DNA from: Oegoconia quadripuncta
Taxonomy: Eukaryota > Arthropoda > Insecta > Lepidoptera > Autostichidae
Reading direction: 5' to 3'
Assembly (NCBI GenBank): GCA_949316235.1
Contig: OX438758.1
Span: 868,001-932,000 of the forward strand
DNA length: 64,000 nt
Shown: positions 55,701-61,700 of the stretch, one piece after another
Layout: each line of letters opens with the position of its first letter
Position numbering within the stretch: the first letter of the stretch is position 1
Notes under the pieces: model-generated
Told to the model about the DNA's origin: nothing
The model's database searches: none
What the model saw: only the letters and a program-made list of their open reading frames with translations
Made by a program: the position numbers and the translations under genes

Positions 55701-58700
55701 AGTATAAAAAAGAATTTTGAAAGTATCCTAAATAAATTTGGGTAGGTTAAATAAAATATTTTCAAAATTTTACTACTAATTACTTATAACTAAGTGTTGT
55801 AAAGGTGATAGGTACATTTACACTGAACACTAAAATAAAATAACTATAACAAAAGCACATACAATAGGTGAAATCAATCGTCAGTCGATGGAATCTTCAT
55901 TATCTTTCGACTAAATATGGGGAGCGAGTCGTGGAATATGTCTATATCAGTATGAACATTACAAATGGAATTATATTCGCTCATATTCTAGTAATAGTAA
56001 TATACGATGCGAATGTGGATGGTAGTGTACCATGATCAAATCGGGGACGTCTTAAAGAAAGGCCAAGTTAAGAGTACCCAAAACCGACGAGCATGTATGA
56101 ACAACTTTATGAGAGTGAATGAAGCAATAGACGTGTGTCAGGATCGTAGCAAGTGGAAGTCTGTGGTCTCTGCCTACCGCTACGGGAAACAGGCGTGACA
56201 TTATGTATGTATGTGGTGTTTGGTTCCATTTCTCCAAAAGCTTTCCAATGACAAAGCTAGTTGCTGGTGAGTAGGACCTGGTCTCATTTGTCCATCACAT
56301 GAAAAAATATCTTATTTTCCGGCTAAGGCCGAAAAAATTATACTTAAGTTAAAATTTAGGCCCAATATTAAACAGTTACGACCTAGAGGACCCGATAAAG
56401 TAATTATACCTAAATATATGTTGTCAGTTACGCAAAAAAAACGTTAATTATATGACTGCAAAGGTATACAACGCCCTCCCAGATGAATTAAAATTATTGA
56501 CTGGACGACAATTTAAAATTAAGTTACATGAATGGCTTATCAACAAATGTTATTATTCAATTAAGGAATAGGGACTTTTAAAATACTCATATAACGGACA
56601 ATATCGCTTTTCTGACATCAACACAGCATTGACAATTAATTAGTTTTATATTGTGACAGCATACATTATTATATGTAAGTAATAACCTATCTAATGCTAT
56701 CCTAATTTATTAAATATTTGCACGCTAGATTTTAAGTAGATTTTGAATGGGACTTCCTATCTTCTACCCAAAATCAAGCATTTAATTATTTCATTTCATT
56801 AAGTTACAATTTTTGTGATGCTTATTGTTATCAACAGCCGTCTCGAAATTTTTGAGCAATTAAACATTCATTGGGAAGTGGGACTGGGCGGGCCATGTTT
56901 GTCGCATGCCAGACGATATGTGGGCCAAAATCGCCACCACCTGGAGCCCACCATTAGAAAGAAGGCGTCGCGGCAGACCGAAAAGGAGTTGGAGGGATGA
57001 GTTGGATAAGTTCCTAACCAACTGGTCGGAGGAGGCCTGCAATAGAGAGCCGTGGAGAGAGAGGAGGGAGGCCTTTGCCCAGCAGTGGGACAGTATGGGC
57101 TCCTAATAATAATAATAAACAACATTCATTTCCCCTTTTTTGAAAAAGCATTCCAAAATTAGTTATTTGTACAATCATGTAGGATAATAGATAGTAATTA
57201 AAAATTACAAGATCGTCTTACATAATAGATCTCAGTTCTTTTGTGTGTAGAATACAAAGGCCCTTCATTGTTTCGTCTGTATTGTTGTATATTTCTGTTG
57301 TTTTGTCTTCAGAGTGAAGCTGATATTTAATGGGAAGGTAATAAAGTCCACGCCCAGTCTGGAGGAGCAGGGAGTCAAGAATGGGGTGCAAATTATGGCT
57401 TTGATCATGGCAGGTATAGTATTTTTATAGGATACATTTCGGGGAGTGTGCGTTGGAATTACATAATCTTATTCCACCGTCACCCTTCTATCTTCGGACC
57501 ACTAGGCGTGAGGAGGGATTCCACCCGTATATAGTTAATATACCGAACATTCGCACTAAGAAGTTCGATTCTTCATTCATCATCCGAACAGCCAAGGCAT
57601 GGAACTCCCTTCCGGCGTCAGTCTTTCCTGAATCCTACAACCTTGGGATCTTCAAGAGCAGAGTGAATAGGCATTTACTGAGATCGCGTGCTTCATCTCC
57701 GACCACATCGTCACTTTCCATCAGGTGAGATTGTGGTCAAAGGCGAATCCAGTCAATTATAAAAAAAAAAAGCGAATGTGATTATTTTCTACTTGCGATT
57801 GGTGTAGTGAACAGTGACCCAGTCAGCGGTACTAACGATTTCGGATTCGAGTCCAGTGAGGGGTAAATGTTAGTGTGATAAATAAAAAGAACTTGGACAT
57901 ACACACAGCGCCATCTAGTTCCACTTTAAGCAACTATAGGCTTGTGTTGTGGATACCAGTTGGGTGATATACTACATAAATGCAATTTTTTTGTTTTGTA
58001 AATAAATACTTATTATAAATTAAAACAGCCATAACTCGGGTACACGTGGCCGTATTCATCATACAAACATATGGCCCTTGCGAGATTCGAACCCGCGACC
58101 TTTGGGTATAGGGGTCAGAGTTTCTAACCACTACACAAAACAGGTCGACTAATGATGAATAAGAACATTTATTTCCGAGTCATCGATGCTTATACAATGT
58201 GTCCCGGAGAGAAGTGACCAGCGGGCGTAGTTTGAAAATTTATACAAAATTATCGATAAATCATTTAAATTTAGAGACCTAACTGCTTTTGTTTTTTAAA
58301 AATTGTTAATCCTTTTTTTTTAATAGACATGTCTGACCTTCTGCACTATTTTAGTCATAATTTCTTTGTTTTTACGTCTTTCCCAATTCTTTTTTTTTTA
58401 ATTCAGTGCTGTTATTATTATTCATCAAATTAAGTTATGAAAATTATCCCAAAACAAATAAATAATTTATTAAAAAAGAAATAAACTTAAAATTCGACCA
58501 ACAAAACTGTATTTCTTTAAGTTTAAAAATAAAAAAACGAAAAATGTCCCTATAACATCATGTTTTTTTTTAATTATTATGATACTACATGATATTCTCT
58601 AAAATATCCTCGAACAATGTTTTTAGTTATTTCAAATAAATGTGAACGTACGAGACATTGAAATTGACCTTTTATGCTCCAGTAACTAGATAGAGATAAG

Positions 58701-61700
58701 TTTAAAAAAATGAAAGTAATGTTTTAAGCAGTTTATTTGCACATTTAAGTGTTTTGTTATTACAATGAATCATTTTGATTTTAACATGATAGTTCAATAA
58801 TAAATAAAAGATACTTAATTTGTTAAAATGGTTGTTTATTAAGAAAAATCAGGTAATTAATTAATTATGTTTTCAAAATGACCGCCGTCAGCGGTTATGC
58901 AGGCCAGGGCCCTAAATGACATCCTTAGTGTAGTTCGCCTTATTTCTGCATGATTCTGCGCTATTTCTGCGGCAGCAGCATCGATTCTCTGTTTCAGCTG
59001 GTCTCTTGAAATTATTGGCACAGCATAAACTTTTTGCTTCATGTAGCCCCAGAAATAATAATCAAGAGGCGTCAAGTCTGGTGACCTCGGGGGCCATGCT
59101 ATTGGACCGCCTCTGCCAATCCATCTTGGATAATTTTCATTGATGAATTCACGTAACGAAACATAATTAATTAATTACCTGATTTTTCTTAATAAACAAC
59201 CATTTTAACAAATTAAGTATCTTTTATTTATTATTAAACTATCATGTTAAAATCAAAATGATTCATTGTAATAACAAAACACTTAAATGTGCAAATAAAC
59301 TGCTTAAAACATTACTTTCATTTTTTTAAACTTATCTCTATCTAGTTACTGGAGCATAAAAGGTCAATTTCAATGTCTCGTACGTTCACATTTATTTGAA
59401 ATAACTAAAAACATTGTTCGAGGATATTTTAGAGAATATCATGTAGTATCATAATAATTAAAAAAAAACATGATGTTATAGGGACATTTTTCGTTTTTTT
59501 ATTTTTAAACTTAAAGAAATACAGTTTTGTTGGTCGAATTTTAAGTTTATTTCTTTTTTAATAAATTATTTATTTGTTTTGGGATAATTTTCATAACTTA
59601 ATTTGATGAATAATAATAACAGCACTGAATTAAAAAAAAAAGAATTGGGAAAGACGTAAAAACAAAGAAATTATGACTAAAATAGTGCAGAAGGTCAGAC
59701 ATGTCTATTAAAAAAAAAGGATTAACAATTTTTAAAAAACAAAAGCAGTTAGGTCTCTAAATTTAAATGATTTATCGATAATTTTGTATAAATTTTCAAA
59801 CTACGCCCGCTGGTCACTTCTCTCCGGGACACATTGTATAATAAAATAGCCTTTATTTCAGACAATTACATCCCTAATTAATTAAATATTGAATATATTT
59901 TAAATTATTACATTAAATATTTTAATTTACTAGGTAGTTATGAATTTCAACCGGGTCCATGTCTATTAGCCTATTGGCAAAGGCCTCCTCCAATTTTTTC
60001 CATTGCTCTCTGTCGACCGCTTTCCTTGTCCATTTTTCCAGTTATTTTGCTTATTTCGTCAACCCACCTCTTGTACTGCCCTCCTTTGCCCATTCCTAGG
60101 ATGCCATTGAGTTATTAATTTGCTCCACTTATCTGGGCCCCTTGCTCAATGACCTGTCCATTTCCATTTGAGTTTTCTAATTTTAATTGTAATGTCCTGA
60201 ACTTTACTTATTTTCCTGATTTCTGTGATTCCTTTCGATGTTTATATAAATATTTATGTGTGTTTATCCGTTATCCATTATATTAGGTCCTCACCTATGA
60301 AATTGGCGTTTTGTATGAAGAATTTCATTAAGACTGTTTTCTCTATACAAACATTTTTGATTTTTTTTTTGGGAACGGCAAATCCATATTTTGCTAAACT
60401 TTGTGTGTATTATCGGATAACATTAAGTTAAGTATAGGCAGCGTTAATTTTTAAAAGTAACCGCTTTACAAAAGTTTCAGCGAATGTAAGAAATGATTAT
60501 GGGAAGCACATGAAAAGAGCTCTTTTCAATTTTTTTTTATTATGTGATTTAGCCCAGAAATTAAAAAATATTTCAGGTGATACCTTGAAATAATATTCCA
60601 TTTTCCAAATAAAAAACAAATTCGGATATAGCTTTGAAAATGGCAGGAAAAGACCCTATACAAGCATTACTTAGTTTGGGATTAGATGATTAGTGTAAGT
60701 GTCCGAAATATTTATTTGTTATTTCACACTGTATTGTCCCACAATTTTTTTTTAAGGGATGTTACACGTATTCCTATTTTAAAGTTAGGAACACCGTTAA
60801 TGAGTAACTGACAATGTTGCTTCCTTCCGTAGAGACACCGGACGCGATAAAGAAAGAGGACAATATGTATCTCGAGATGAAGGCGACTCGAGAAGACGCA
60901 CTCTTGCTGTCGGAGTGTGTCGACGACCTGGCTGAGGACGAGGAGTATATCAAGGTGAGGAAATGCAAATTGTGTGTCAGACAGTTTCTTTGCGTCCTTT
61001 CTTTCGTACACATTACGAAGATGTGCGTGATGCTAGAATTCACATGTTCAAAAAACTGTGTTGAAATAGTGCCCAAAGGGAAACAGTTTTTATATGAGCA
61101 TTCTGGTGTCACGTGTTTATGAACTAACTTGACTTTTAAATTGTACATTGCATGTTTATTTCTGAAAATAAAAATGATATATTTGTATATTGACATAGTG
61201 TATTTCGTTAGTATTTTTTTAATGATACTGACCATGTGAGAATATATTAATTAATACTTGCACTCTATTGAGTATTGGTAGAGTATGACGGCATATAACT
61301 GTTAAGAGCGTTTATTCCAGACGGTAGTAGACTGTAGACTTTAAGTTTCAATTCTAAATTTTTCGAAATGAATGGACCGATTGTAATGAAACTTTTTACG
61401 TATAAGCAGGATATATATGTATATCTAAAATGTTAGAAAAAAATTAACTACAATTGCATTTTTTCTGTTTCTATGGAAAACCTAAAATTGCTCTGATTTT
61501 GTTTCAATGCTCTTTTTTGAAAATTTTCTCTGCTAACTTTTTAGATCTAGGTACGTGCTTTACGCGTATAAAGTTTCATTGGAATCGGTTTATTCATTTC
61601 GAAAAATTTTGAAAATTTGTATGAACGCTCTTAATGATATATATTTGTAAACACTTACTCTTGCAAATAAATAAATCAGTCAAATAATCATGGTCTCCAG

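Larger units (their letters stand above)
57790..60720 (+). repeat. SINE family 3 broken by three nested insertions
   Basis: Head at 57790-57885, mid piece at 58147-58190 (AATGATGAATAAGAACATTT), next piece at 60234-60282 (GATGTTTATATAAATATTTA), end at 60658-60720 (GATTAGTGTAAGTGTCCGAA). The gaps are filled by a SINE family 2 copy, a palindromic element plus LINE scrap, and a TTAGGTC-family element. Confidence 0.6.

Noticed and set aside
60814..61122. 102-codon ORF starting at ATG 60814
   Set aside because: Only 60833-60954 is coding (NUB1 exon 4); the rest is flanking intron read through the donor.
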